64,000 bases of DNA from Sabethes cyaneus (Eukaryota; Arthropoda; Insecta; Diptera; Culicidae), in contig NC_071355.1 of assembly GCF_943734655.1 (NCBI RefSeq), positions 219,233,527-219,297,526 of the forward strand, in the 5' to 3' direction. The notes under the pieces were generated by a model. It was not told the DNA's origin and did not search any database. It saw only the letters and a list, made by a program, of their open reading frames with translations. A program made the position numbers and the translations under genes. Each line of letters opens with the position of its first letter. The stretch's first letter is position 1. Below, in pieces: positions 44,601-56,909 of the stretch.

Positions 44601-46732
44601 TGCATCTGCAGAAACGCCCTCTGGCAATAGACAGCAGGTATAAACAAATGAAATTTCGCTCAACCACGCGGTTGAACGACAAAAATTTCCACCGACAAAT
44701 GAACGCTTAGTTTACTATCTTGTTTTCCTTAATCAAAGAACAAACACTTCTTAAACGAAGGTCCGTTTCTTTGTATCTAATTTTACTGCTACATTGTTCC
44801 GGGTCTGCAGTACCTGCGGCCTATGTGAAACTATCCAACAATAAGAAACTCAACTTTAAAAACGATATTTTACATAACTGCAAACGTTGATCTGAGTTTC
44901 TGTCAACGCCGCAGATACCACAAAACCATAACAAATATTCTGATTATAAAATAAACTAGATAATTATTGGCGAAAATGGAAAATCTGCGCCTTGTTTGAT
45001 TTGCATTCCTTGTCGGAATGTCTTGCCACTAGAGGCAGTTTCACAGTAACACAGCAATCAAGAAATAGGCGACAGTTTTCCCATTATCGAATCGATAGCG
45101 AACAAGTCTTTTCAGGAGAAGGCAATTGTAGAAAACAAAACTGTCGAAAAAAAATGACACAAATATGTTTGATGCATATGTATGTTAATGTAATTTTTCA
45201 CCAAAACAAAGACGACGATGGTTGTGCAATGGAAGGAAACATGGTGTAAACCTGTACACGAAACTCAATCCTGCAGTTAAAATTTGAATCCTGCTCGCTT
45301 ATTTGCCTTTTAAGATTTGTCTCAAACGCGTCGAAAGTAAATGACTGCAATCCATGCATGATGTTGCTCTTTTGGCTGCTTTTTCGTCGCCTAATTTGTC
45401 TAATGCTTCTTCCATCGCAAAACAAAAAATGGAAAGTACTAATGGTTTTGGTTTAGCAAAATGTTGATCGTCGGAAAGAATTGCGCTTTGAGCGATTGTA
45501 TTATAACCAACAGAAAATAAACACCAATAAAATTTGATCGTGAACTGTTTGGTGATTAGCTAAATGACAGATGAATGTAAATAACCTAGCCCAATTACCT
45601 GAGGAAACTGCGCAAATATTGAACCCAATAGACAACGAGCATCTGCAACGCTGATCAATGATCAGACTTACGTCAGGTAAAAATTATACCTAGATTTTGA
45701 AGAATATTGCCTTTTCGTTCGTTGATACTGGTTTCCAAGCATCTTTTCTGTCGCAGAAATACTAAGCTCTGAGCCGTTGTCCCACGTTGTAAGTATATAT
45801 TTTTTGGTTTTACTCATATTTTTCCTCTGCTATAAAAATTGTCCCTCGTTTGCTAACTTGTCTATTAGGAGTTTCTCTTCTGTCCGCACAAGGGTTCAAT
45901 ATATGCTCAGTCCAATTTAGAGAAGTTTTTCGAATGATTAACAATTGGACTTTGTTGCAAACCTACACTAGCAAACTGACGAAAGGCGAACCGGTACTTT
46001 TCTAAGTTAGTGTATCCTTCCATAATAGCAGCAGATCCTCTTCTCTTGCAGACTTACAAGCTTCTCTCCATTGAAATGCTATATACACATGTTTTTTGTT
46101 GTTGTTGATCTCTGCAACCAGTTTCCGGTTCGTTATTTCATCAGATTTGTTTACTCGTGCGGTTAGTTTAAAAAAATGTTGATGTCTAGAGTTCATCAAC
46201 CCGTACACAACGATGTTCTAGTAGTTTTGCTGGTAGGTTCCGCACGATGCACTGCTCTCATCCACCCGATCCGCGCGCTCTCAGGTTCTCGCTAACACTC
46301 TCGTATTCCGCATTCCTTCTTCACAATAGTTTACAGATTTAGTTTTGTATGTTTGCGTGTATGGGAACCTTTTGAATTCTTCAGTATCTTCTCTCTTTTC
46401 TTATAGAACAATTTTTAAAAAAGGTTTTTTTTCGTGAACAAAAATGTAATAATTTGAAGACTCCATTTCTCTCATGTAAATGTGTGTGTGTGTGTGACTA
46501 ACCCACGAAGCCAGCAGCTAGCTTGGTTTCCAGTTTGAACCCCGTCTTCGGTTCCTCGGCGTATGTGGCTTTACAATTTTTTTTGTTTTGACGTTTGCTT
46601 GGAAACATTTTTTGTTTCGAAACGAAATACGCCGATTTAGTGGTTATCATTTGTTGTTTAGTTTTTTCTTCTTCTTTACTTTAGCTGCTGATTTTTGCGG
46701 GTGTATTGATGGAATTACTGTGGGCTAAGGGC
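41613..46732. other. AT-rich DNA downstream of me31B; no gene recognised
   Basis: No domain is seen in any open frame (longest about 85 codons). A GT run occupies 46481-46496. The part next to 46732 must hold the me31B 3' UTR. On the minus strand the nearest AATAAA-type signals I noticed are distant (near 43337 and 42625), so the poly(A) site is not settled. Confidence 0.4.
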
Positions 46733-48538
46733 TTATTTGCTAATGTTTTGTTCCTCCTGTGTATTGTTGGGATCGTCCAACCTGGGTACGTACAGAGCCG
46801 GATCGATCACCTTAGGGATAGGCTTAATTTCCGTACCAAGCTCCTTTTCAATGCGATGCAGATCGAACCGATCCTCGTAGGTTATTAGGTTAATGGCAAT
46901 ACCTATCGGAAAATATCAAGTATAGCATTAGGACTTATGTAGAGTAATTTGTAGGTTTGGAAAAAAAATAAGTGTTGATAAAGAAGAAACAAAAGGAAGC
47001 CAAGAAAAACTTACCCAGATGTCCGAAACGTCCGGATCTACCGATTCTGTGCAGATAAGTCTCCGCCATTTTGGGGAAATCAAAGTTAATAACAACGTTC
47101 ACAGCCTGTACATCAATACCGCGCGTGAAGAGATCGGAACAAACCAGATTCCGGCACAGCCCGGATCGGAAGTCATGGAAAACACGGTTTCGATGAGCTT
47201 GCTGCATCTTGGCGTGAATGTAGTAGCAGCAATAGCCTAGCTCGGTAATCTTTTTCGCCAGCAGTTCGACACGCTGTGTCGAATTGCAGAAAATGATCGA
47301 CTGGTTGATCTGCAGCTTGGAGAACAGGGTATTGAGGCAGTGCACCTTCTGCCGCTCCTGGACGAATGCATAGTACTGAGTAACACCCTTCAGGGTTAGC
47401 TCTTCCATCAGATTGATCTCGTAAGGCTCGCGCAGATGTTTCTCCATAAAGTTCTTCACACTTAGCGGGAATGTCGCCGAGAACAGAAGAATCTGGCGCT
47501 CTCTCGGCAATTTCATAATGACATGATCCAGCATGCCTTTGAAGTCTTGCGAAAGCAGTTTGTCCGCCTCGTCTAATACTAACATACGGCAGTTGGCCAT
47601 ATTCGCCACTTCTTTGTCCATCAAGTCCAGTATACGGCCGGGTGTCGCGATGATCACTTGAACTGAAAAAAGGAGCAGAATGCGAAAGCGAATTAGTCAA
47701 CCAAAACTAGCAAGCTTTTCACTCAGCAAACTAACAAACGACAATCAGGAAATTTGGCAAAAAGGTTTGCATCATAGACAATCAATGGCTGAGAGATTTT
47801 CATCATTTAGAAAACAGTCACTAAAAAACCGTCAAAGTATGCCCAAAATACTAACCTTTCTGATATATTCTCATAATATCATCCTTGAGGTTGGTACCAC
47901 CGGTGGTCACCATAACCCGGATATGCATGTGTTTCGCAAGTTCAATGCAAATCTGTGATGTTTGCAGTGCCAGCTCGCGCGTTGGCACAATGATCAACGC
48001 CTGAATATAGTCCTTGCTAGGATCAACTTGTTCTAGTACAGGAATACTGTACGCGCCCGTTTTGCCGGTACCGTTCTTGGCCCTCGCCAAGATGTCCTTA
48101 CCAACTAGTGCGATTGGGATGGCTGCCTCTTGGATTGGCGACGGCTTCTCCCATCCCTTCTCGAAGATGCCCATCAGCAGCTCACGCTTCAGGCAGAACT
48201 CCTCAAACTCGTTACCTCGAGTGTCCGTTACATCCTGTCGAGGTGATTAGGGAAAGGAAAATGGTAATTCAAATAATGTGTGCAATTAGTCTTCAATAGA
48301 TTTTCTTACACTAGTCTTAATTCTAGTATCTTTGGGCGGTATTTTGAGTTTGGCTTTCCATCCCATGTCATCCACTTTATTCTCGCTGCGAAAAAGAAGA
48401 GCAAACAGAAGCAAACAGAGTAGTAGTTATCGATATAATGCAACATACACTAAATGGGTACAGAAAGATATATGCAGTGAGTTAGCCTTACCCTTTCTGG
48501 CTGAGGTGATTATTAGAATTCAGCGTTTCAGTCATCAT
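46733..48538 (-). CDS. me31B: DEAD-box RNA helicase Me31B/DDX6, complete, five coding exons
   Basis: ATP-dependent RNA helicase that represses translation and promotes decapping in cytoplasmic mRNP granules, working in the family with CCR4-NOT, 4E-T, Pat1, Edc3 and Tral. Exons (minus): 48538-48492, 48385-48310, 48234-47856, 47662-47015, 46902-46733. All introns are GT-AG (75-193 bp), and phases join cleanly into 439 aa; the Drosophila protein is about 459. Start MMTETLNSNNHL resembles the fly start. Motifs: Q region FEEFCLKRELLMGIFEKGW (51-69) with PSPIQ; motif I AKNGTGKT (93-100); PTREL (125-129); TPGR (174-177); DEAD (198-201); SAT (229-231); HRIGRSGR (372-379). The C-terminus IDPALYVPRLDDPNNTQEE diverges from fly and is shorter. 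Only this family keeps such a close match, so identity is near certain. 5' UTR exons and promoter were not located. Confidence 0.97.
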
Positions 48539-49490
48539 GATTGTAGTCGAGTGCACGGACTATATTTTCTACTGGTGTTTTTGCTCTTACAGAGATTTTC
48601 GCTTATTCTATTGTTTCACCGTTGTCCTTGCTTCAGGTATAAAACAACTCACGGGTAGCTTTTTATCTATCGCGTTTTTAAAACCGCACTCCAGATTCCT
48701 TGTTCCACTTTTATTCTCCGTTTAAAACTATTCTTATGCTTAGAATGCTTACACTTAGGTTGGTTTATTCACACTTCAAGTTTTTGTTTTCTTATTTTTT
48801 TGTTTGTTTGTATATTTGTGACTGCGTAATTAAACGTTATCTCAAAATCATTTGTTTAGCCTTGTCTACCTTCGCTCGCAAGTCGCTGCTGTGTTTGTTC
48901 TTGTAACCACTTTCTGTAAATTTCCCCTCATACAACTAATGTAGTATAAATAATAAATTAAAGTCTTGTCCTCTTCACCTTGCTCTTCTTCGTTTGATGA
49001 CTTTTTTCTTCTTTTTAGGATGTCTCTTATCACTTATAAAACTTTTTTACACCATGCACTTTTAATATTACGTTTGAAAGGTCTTCCTCCTTCTTTTTTA
49101 TACAATTGAATGGACGAGCAAAAACAGCTGACTCAGTTTGCACACGCGGATGATTGCGGTGTTAACCAAACTCGACGCAAAGCTGTCGTTTGGCAGAATT
49201 TTTGCTCTAGTGTCTGTAAGGTTTTTTCTTCGCTTCAACTGTATATTTTTCCGCCAGAACTTGTCTATAGCCAGAGAATCACAGTTTGCTGGAAATCTTC
49301 TTTAATCGATTCAAGCGTGCATTCGCCGGTCGGAACCTGCGTCTTGCTTGCTCCTTCTGTAAGGGGCTCTATTACGTTTACTAACTGCACTGATTATTAG
49401 CTCTGCAATTGGAGAAAGGGAAATATATTTTCAATTATTGAACATATTACCTTTTTTCCTTTTTTTCGGGTTATCCAACTGGTCGCTTAA
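48539..49490. other. Region upstream of me31B; promoter/5' UTR expected, not resolved
   Basis: Pyrimidine-rich on plus. No TATA or initiator element could be assigned with confidence and no conserved ORF is seen. The 96-codon frame at 49110-49400 has no recognised domain. Confidence 0.4.
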
Positions 49491-49727
49491 TAGCGTATAA
49501 AACTCTGCGCTGGGCCCTTTTGTGTTGTCAACAAAGTGTCAGGGAGACCTCAAACATCAATTCTACCTGACGAGACAGGCACTGGCGCCCACTAAAACAC
49601 AGGTAGAGCCCCAAGCATAGCCGTCACGCCTATACCCGCAGGCGGAGGCGTTTCGGCCCTGCGCGGACTCCACGAACTGACTCTAAGATCTCTCTGCCAA
49701 AGGCCGGAATGTCATATTTTAAATATA
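49491..49727 (+). repeat. GC-rich dispersed repeat with (ATG)n tail
   Basis: CTCTGCGCTGGGCCCTTTTG ... CACGCCTATACCCGCAGGCG ... CTCTGCCAAAGGCCGGAATG, then TATTTTAAATATA running into the (ATG)n tract. Its composition differs from the surroundings. It looks like a LINE or SINE 3' part; family not identified. Confidence 0.45.
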
Positions 49728-49803
49728 ATGATGATGATGACGATGATGATGATAATGATGATAATGATGATGATGACGATGATGATGATAATGATGATGA
49801 TGA
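49728..49803. repeat. (ATG)n microsatellite
   Basis: ATG/ATA/ACG trinucleotide tract of about 76 bases between two facing repeats; gives artefactual Met- and Ile-rich frames. Confidence 0.9.
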
Positions 49804-50345
49804 GAAGAAAAATAATAGATCGAATTTGTAAATGTGCTTTGGACTTTTTGTACCACTCGAGTTGCAATATGTGGTATAGTGAAGAAGTGGAGAATTCGTC
49901 AGCCCCGCCTGACACTGGCCATCAACCGCGCGCCCGCTTTTAGTTTTCCAACACAAACAACCACAAATGAACCAATAGATAAGACAAATTTCGGAGCAAC
50001 TCGGATCAACTTATCAGGGCAAATTTAATCTTTCATCCCCTTAGCATTCACAATGCATTCCCACGATACAAAGTAAATTGAGCGCAGCACAAGCTGGACG
50101 TTCGCGGTAGTCGACAGAAGCTTCAAAATATAGAGACTCGCCCGCCTTCCAACCCTCGAGACCAAAGTGCTGTAAAGCTCTGGGCTTAAACGTCTCTTTA
50201 AGACTCGACCCCTTCCCATAGACAGAGCCCGCGGGCAGCCATCAGAGGTCAGGACAGCCACGGGGCCAGTGCAAAAATCCTATTCTATCTAGCAGCACCG
50301 CCTAGCCGAAACTTGAACACGCGACACGAATTGACCTAATTTTCC
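49804..50345 (-). repeat. Family S-related SINE-like repeat with (ATC)n tail, minus
   Basis: Minus reading: GTGTTCAAGTTTCGGCTAGG, CGGTGCTGCTAGATAGAAT, GAGTCTTAAAGAGACGTTTA, shared with the plus copy at 2025-2200. It continues through GCCCGCGGGCTCTGTC and a GC-rich body into a (CATCAT)n tail. Confidence 0.55.
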
Positions 50346-51340
50346 CATCTGCTACCTAAGAAGTGCTATTACCAAGAAGTGCTTCGGCATCCAATCGGAT
50401 CTGGTATCCCGCTTACATCCCCTTACTAACCCTAAGCCCCCGACCAACTCAATCAATCCGACATTTTTCGGAGATATTTGTGACAGTTGTTATAAACAGG
50501 GATGAATCCCAGAAAACTTCATCTATTGTCAGAGATCCCCATACTGGCCTTATTCTTAAACGGAATAAAAGCACTTTCTGAACAACTCAACAATCACATT
50601 TGGTAAATTTTTACCCCGAGTCCCACTTGAAATCACAAAAGTATTTTGATTTATACCCACATTCAGAAGTAAACGTGACCGCTGTTCATTTACTGATTAG
50701 TTAAAAAGCCCTACACCACGACAAGGTTCAGTTTTATCGTAGGGATTTTCAATTATTGAACATATTACTAAGGCTAATCTAATCTCGTGTGCAACCAAAA
50801 TTTCAATTTTTATTAGGCATCTTGAATGCACTTCTTATCATACGTATCTCAAGAGTAACATTTGAAATAATTGACATACTGATTGTCCTGTTTCTAACAG
50901 ATATAATTATTTCTGATACGGTTTTACGTGGAATAGTAATAAAAGGCCGGTACTCAAAAGATTAAAACATGAAAATGTAAAGGCAGCATAAGGCTAGGTG
51001 TGGTGAAAAAAAACCTAGGCAATTTAGGATTTAATTTGTCGAATTAAAGCTGACCAAGTTTCGTGAAGTTTCAAAAACAGAAAGTAGCACCGAGACATTA
51101 CGTTACTTTTTTGCTGATAAGACGCACTGTTGAGACTGAGGAACAAAGCGGTTGAAGCATCGGCCGTCGACCCGCCGTCGCAAAAGCAAGCACTGGTCTC
51201 TTGTTACAAAGAACTAATCAATTCGTTTGACCACAATACTCGATTATGATTATTTTTAGTTCCGAAATCACCTAGTAGATAGGAAGCTACAGGTTTGTTG
51301 TACTAATGTAATGTTGTACGTACTGTTGTAATGTACTAAA
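50346..51340. other. Intergenic DNA, nothing recognised
   Basis: No gene, RNA or clear element boundary seen. Confidence 0.3.
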
Positions 51341-51344
51341 CAAA

Positions 51345-51480
51345 GCAATGCCTAGGTGCTACATTCCGTTTTTGCAACATGTTTTTTCGACAGTTGTTAG
51401 AATACACGGCAACTGCCGAGCTAGCGCTACTATCCCATTGACCTCGAATTATCTCACAGATAGTCCAATGAGAATCCAAG
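51345..51480 (-). repeat. Family S SINE-like repeat, diverged minus copy
   Basis: TAGGTGCTACATTCCGTT and CCCATTGACCTCGAATTA correspond to the copy at 36672-36800; strongly diverged. Confidence 0.5.
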
Positions 51481-51827
51481 TGGAGTCACTTCGGTTACAT
51501 CTAACCAGCTTTATTTTAAATTTTGACAGTTTCATGCACCTCTGCAGAGTTATCAATCGTTAAGAGCGAGCTACTCACGAACGCCTTCACATCTGAGACT
51601 AGATTTATCGTAGCCTACATAAGCCCCGAGTTTATACGAATTCTGGTTAGAAGTGCAAGATTCAAGGCAATTCAAAAAACGGCAAACACCTTATACCTTA
51701 TCATTCACAAATTACGAAGCGCGCTTCGTGGGAGGAGGTTTGGGACGATTTATCACAGGTTATGCAGGAGAGCGGTGTTGAAACTATCAAACCTTGTATT
51801 TTAAAATCTGGTTATAGTTTTCAGAAT

Positions 51828-51885
51828 GCATAAGCCATGCAAAAGGATTGATTATGCGGCCTTTTGAAAACTAAAGCCAGAAATT
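51828..51885 (+). repeat. Repeat segment shared with 53984-54042
   Basis: AGGATTGATTATGCGGCCTT and TTGAAAACTAAAGCCAGAAA recur at 54000 as AGGATTGATTACGCGACCTT and TTGAAAACTAAAACCTGAAA. The two are about 2.15 kb apart in direct orientation; boundaries unknown. Confidence 0.5.
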
Positions 51886-52034
51886 CATGGATATTCCAAG
51901 GATTTGAAACATTCAAGCAAATATCAATTGAAAGATATAACATCTTGCTGCCGCAAACACGAAAATTGTTAAACTAAATAAACCCTATTTTAGACTTTTC
52001 TTATAAAGCTTTGGATATAATAAACGTGTTGACC

Positions 52035-52205
52035 TCGACCTTTCTTTATCGACAGACTTTGCAGCCGGTTATTAAACTACAAGACAATTACGAGGCTAGT
52101 GCAGTAATCCTATTGACTCTAGAGCGGTATCACTCAGCCGAGATTCGAACATACGACGACTGATTTGTTAGACCAACATCGTACCTCGAAGCTAACTGAG
52201 CAGTC
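52035..52205 (-). repeat. Family S SINE-like repeat, minus copy
   Basis: Plus reading CTTTGCAGCCGGTTATTAAA, CCTATTGACTCTAGAGCGG, CCGAGATTCGAACATACGAC, ACATCGTACCTCGAAGCTAA. Minus reading gives a B-box-like GTTCGAATCTC. Confidence 0.65.
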
Positions 52206-54670
52206 TTGAAGGTTATTGAATAATTTTTACATTACATCGAGTTTTGAATGATTGCAACGCTACACCAGTTTTTGTTGCCAAATGCCAAATGTCCACGTGC
52301 CTGCAGTACGGTGTTTGTACTAAGGACAACCAGGTAGTCATACCAGAAGAAGCAACAGTGATCAATGATCGCATTTCACCGCCTACTTTTGTACAGACAT
52401 TCGAAACCTCAACTCTTTCAAAGGATAAGCATATAGCTGGTTATTTCTTCAATAATAATCTGATATTTCGAATGCAAGTTATAAATGAACATGTAAAAAC
52501 AATCTGATAATTTACCGCAAAAACGATGTCTTTACAATTTGCAAAAAGACGTAAAGAAGTAAATTTAAAAATAAACATTACTCATTTCTGCCAGTGATGG
52601 GACGGCAGCGCTACAGGTTCATTCACCCGTTACGTATCACGAGGTCATCAGAAATAGTTTTAAAACTATTTGAATGAGCAAACTACCTAGTCTTTATGAA
52701 TTTTGTAAAATTACTTTGCATCCCAATAGACGTATTTTCGCAATATTGGAGGTTATGTCAGTAGCGTCAAAAATGGAGTAGGAGCAAAACTGAGTAAAAT
52801 ATAATCTTTTATCATGTGCGATGCGATGCTGATTATAATTAATAGGCTATGTAATTACGCAAATCTTACGAACAGACTATTAATTTTACATATTTATGTT
52901 CAATTAAAAATAGTTGTTTTGAGCTTTAAAACAGTTTTCTCACAGTATACTTCATCGAATGTAATTCATTTTGAACCAAAAACCATCTTGCGGAAGTACT
53001 AACTAGTCGAAAAATGAGTGTAAAAAAAGTTGCCACCTCTTTGTACTTCACTTTCTTTTATGTTGCTTCTTTTTCTTTCCGTATTGTTGGACAAGACAAA
53101 AGCACGAAATGTGACGTCACGTAGTAAAATCTCAGGAGACATTTTATAAAAAAAAAAACTTGATTCGGGTCAAAATTAAATAGAACAAACGGCGAAAATA
53201 CTACTAAAAATTTAATGAAAAAGTCACTTTTCGCGAGTGCAACGAGTGCCGAGAAAATATTCGACAAAATTAAACATGGCCTTCGAAGCACAGCGGCATT
53301 CATTTTTTTTTCGGCTGCCATTTACAGCCATCGAGGAAACGTGTTCCATTTCACGACAAATTTCCAACTCAGTTAGCAACCAAAGTAAAACATTTTAACC
53401 GTCACCGTACGCAGAAAGAAATGGGGAATTTATTGTTACCTTAGTTTTTCGAATTATTCATTAGCTGCTAATTTGCACTACCGTTGAATCGTTTAGTTGA
53501 AAACTTGCAAAAACTTTTTTCACGTCTTCTCTCTTGCGCCGTAACTTCTTTACTTTGATGCCAACACTCGAATAATGAACGAAAAACCGCTAGCCGAGCC
53601 GCTGCCGCTGTCCATAAAACAGGGATGCCAATTCCACCGACAGAGAGAAAGAACGGAGAGTACATTAAAGACAAGATTAAAGAGATTCAAATTTTTCAAC
53701 TTCTACAGTTTCTGCGGAGATTTTACGTGAAATAAGGAACGAAGTTTGTTGTGATTTTACCATCACAATAGATCAAAATAATGGTCAGAGTGGTTAAATC
53801 TTCCCACAAAAAAAGTTTGTTTTGAATTGAGAGCTTAACTTCTTGCTAGTCTTCAAATCCTAAGATTACGAAATAAGCACAAAACATAAATTCTACAGTA
53901 ATAAAGAAAGTAGGACATGTACCAAGACTACAGCTTTGTCGGCATGAATTGAATCCCAAATCTGAATTTAGTTTTTAAATAGCCGCACAAGCAATGTGAG
54001 AGGATTGATTACGCGACCTTTTGAAAACTAAAACCTGAAATAAATTAGTATTACAGCTCTCGCGCACTAACCGTCAGAACGACCGTAGCAAGCTCCTGCA
54101 GCTGCAATCGTACCAGTTGCTAGCTGCAAATAGACCATTTTATAAGTGACAAGGTAACGTGCTGATATTGATATTGCACTTGCGCTTGATATTGTAACTA
54201 AGAAAATTCTAAATCGTTTGCTGTCATTATATCATTTTTTTTAAATTTTACGAATTGTACGAATTTTACGAAACCACCGACCATATCTCATGACATACGC
54301 GGTACAAAAACAACAAACCATCACGATTTGCTGATCAATAACAAATATTTAAGGTTTCGCAAAGCATAGCTGTCTGCTTAAAAATTCTGGCATCTCTTCA
54401 TGCAATCTATCTTAACGGACGACGTTTACAAAATCGTTAAAAGAAAAACGATAAATACTGTCAAAACGGCTTGCGATGTTTTGCAAAGCTTCAAACCAAG
54501 GGGTTACCAACAACCGTGATTACAAGACAACACAAATTACATCTCGACAGAAATTTCACGGCAGTGCATACTACACTGAAACAATATCCATGGTATCTCG
54601 TACCATTTTGCAGAAAACGCAAGAGAAAACGGTTACTTTTTGTAAGTACCATGTACCCCCGCTGGAGTGA
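52206..54670. other. Intergenic DNA, no recognised gene
   Basis: Contains the repeat segment at 53984-54042. An 87-codon frame at 52244-52507 has several Cys residues but no motif I recognise. Confidence 0.3.
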
Positions 54671-54920
54671 CCTTCCTTAAGCGGGGTACGCTGCTGAAAA
54701 GTAATGGGTTAAAAGATAGGACAAGAAATGCTCAAGAAATCGATTTCGTTTACGATTTCTTAAGCAGTACGCACTTCATAAGAAATATTATTTCACGTTC
54801 AGATGGCGCAGTTTTACATGCAGGTGAATTAAAACGTCACTTTTCCGTACGGAATAATATCCGGCGCAATTATTACCACAGGTTATTACCATTATTATGA
54901 CAGGTGGTTGCTTGCATTGG

Positions 54921-56409
54921 CAGGGTGTCGATTATCCAGCGAAAATTAAATTCCCTGACTTTTCCAGATTTTTCCAGGTGTATTTCGAAAAAATCCAGAC
55001 GCAGACTATCTCGTTAATTTCTCTTTTTAAAGTGTTCATTTGAATTAAGTTTTTGTTTACTCTCGAATTGTTATTTTCTAATGAGTTCGTTTATGCTTTT
55101 CAATTCAAATTCATCTTTTTATGCGAAATTTCGAGGTGGAAAATTAATACTATCGAATTTGATTAACGCACATCGAAAGCACATTAACGCAAATTAAAGA
55201 ATTGAGTTAAATAAAAATTGCAGGAGGTATTTATGGGAAAAGTTAAAATAGTCTGCTGGTTTATCCAATTGTCAAAAGGTGGTGGGATGAGATGGATGGG
55301 TATTAATCCGCTTCAAACATTTAACTAAGCAAACCATTAAGCATAAAAGTTGGTCTTTAGTTTAGAACATAATTTGAAGAAATTTTCTGACACAATGCCT
55401 GATTGCCTGAGCAGCAATTTCGATTTGTTATCAAAATTTGAAGAAATAATTGTTCCTCAGGAATTTAGCATCGTTGTATTATTTGCTTTTATTCGACCTG
55501 CTTGCAATTAACTTTTGATAATCAGAAAACTTCGGGTTTGCGACTCTATCGACTTTCTGCTCACATTCGTGTTTCAAAAATATGACTAATGTGTTAGACT
55601 TAATCAGAATTTTGAGGCTGAGATGGTCTTTCATTCGAATACGCATTAAGCGTAGATTTTCATTAGTGATCGACATGAAACACGAGAATAAAAATTGAAA
55701 TCCGTGGGTTCTGACCTGTTCAGGTTGAATATCGTAGCAAATTTTCAAAAGCTGATCTTGGTTCAGTTTGATTCCAGTTACAGTCCGATCTCGGTACGGA
55801 AGACTGCAATTATCTAAAGGCAAAATTTGCTTGTATTAAATGCTGAGTTTTTTTTAAATATCAATGAATAGGTATTTGTTCTCGATGCATCGAAGAGTGT
55901 TTTAACATCCTTGCTGAATTCGCCGCAGTGAAAACAAATAAAGTATTGTTCTAACAAAGTATGCGCTTTGCGGGTCACCTTCTACCAGCCTGGTATGGAC
56001 TTTTCATGTCACTTTCCGTACAAAATAAGCTAATTTCTATACACAACTTTTGATCTACACAACTTTAAATTGTGAGCCCTTCCCTTTGAAACCAAAATCG
56101 GTCCAACCGTTGTTGAAAAAGTAGGTCAGTCACAGTCATGAAATTTGAAATTTCGAAACTCTGGGAAATTAGTACACAGCAGATTGGATGCACGCGGGTA
56201 TACGCGAAGACCTTGAATAGAAAGGTGTTAGATACTTGAAGTAAATGTTATCTTTGCGATGCCATAACTTTTCCGATATATTTTCTTCCCATGCCAAAAA
56301 TCCCTGACTTCAAAGGAAATTCCCTGACATTCCCTGACTTTTCCAGGTTGAAACGAAATTCCCTGACATTTCCAGGTTTTCCCTGATTTTCCAGCTAATC
56401 GACACCCTG
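54921..56409. mobile_element. 1.49-kb TIR element, CAGGGTGTCGATTA ends, 5-bp duplication
   Basis: CAGGGTGTCGATTA at the left and TAATCGACACCCTG (as CTAATCGACACCCTG) at the right, flanked by ATTGG at 54916-54920 and 56410-56414. Inside both ends, words like AAATTCCCTGACTTTTCCAG repeat, in inverted orientation between ends. The interior has one 114-codon minus frame. Superfamily not assigned. Confidence 0.75.
55479..55823 (-). CDS. Hypothetical 114-aa frame inside the 54921 element
   Basis: Starts MPLDNCSLPYRDRTVTG and contains QDQLLKICYDIQPEQVRTHG and LMRIRMKDHLSLKILIKS, then ends in SDYQKLIASRSNKSK. Charged, mixed composition reads more like protein than random AT-rich DNA. No DDE or zinc-finger signature is visible. 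It could be a remnant of the element's own protein or a captured exon. No domain recognised. Confidence 0.3.
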   Translation of the reverse strand: MPLDNCSLPYRDRTVTGIKLNQDQLLKICYDIQPEQVRTHGFQFLFSCFMSITNENLRLMRIRMKDHLSLKILIKSNTLVIFLKHECEQKVDRVANPKFSDYQKLIASRSNKSK

Positions 56410-56909
56410 ATTGGAGTTGTCAAAATTTCTTCGGTAAATAGCAAGATTTTTTCTTGAGCTGTTTTCTTTTCAGCAGCGTACCCCGCTTTAATCTGAACAT
56501 TTTTAATCTGTATGGTTGGTATGAATGCGTTCACATTAAAAACTGATCAAGCGTCATACACAATTGACGGTTAAGTTCACCGGGCAAATTGAAAAAAAAA
56601 AACAAAAAAAACTTAATACGTTTCTTCTTGCTCAGCAGCTTTGGCACTCTAAGTAGACCATTTTAGTTGATACTGTCGAGCCAATTTCCTCTTCTACAAT
56701 CGGGATGTTCGGAATTCACGCATATTCGACATGTTTTCAAAACGTTTGTTTTCGTCAAATCAAAACAACAAAGTCATAGGGTGCGCGCCTTGCGCGTATG
56801 TGACAGTGAATAGAGTTAACAAATACTCAGATTAAAAATGAATTCTCCTGGTCAGAACGAGGTGTTTTTCATATTAGCGGGGGTTGAGTATACCATGAAA
56901 AAACTATCC

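Larger units (their letters stand above)
54679..56487. mobile_element. Outer TIR pair around the 54921 element
   Basis: AAGCGGGGTACGCTGCTGAA (54679) is inverted at 56465-56487. TTAA-like sequence lies at both outer edges (CTTAAGCGGGG, CCCCGCTTTAATC), so a TTAA-targeting MITE is possible. About 320 bp remain when the inner insert is removed. Confidence 0.6.

Noticed and set aside
47173..47700. 175-codon minus frame and several plus frames over me31B
   Set aside because: Shadow frames of the helicase exon.
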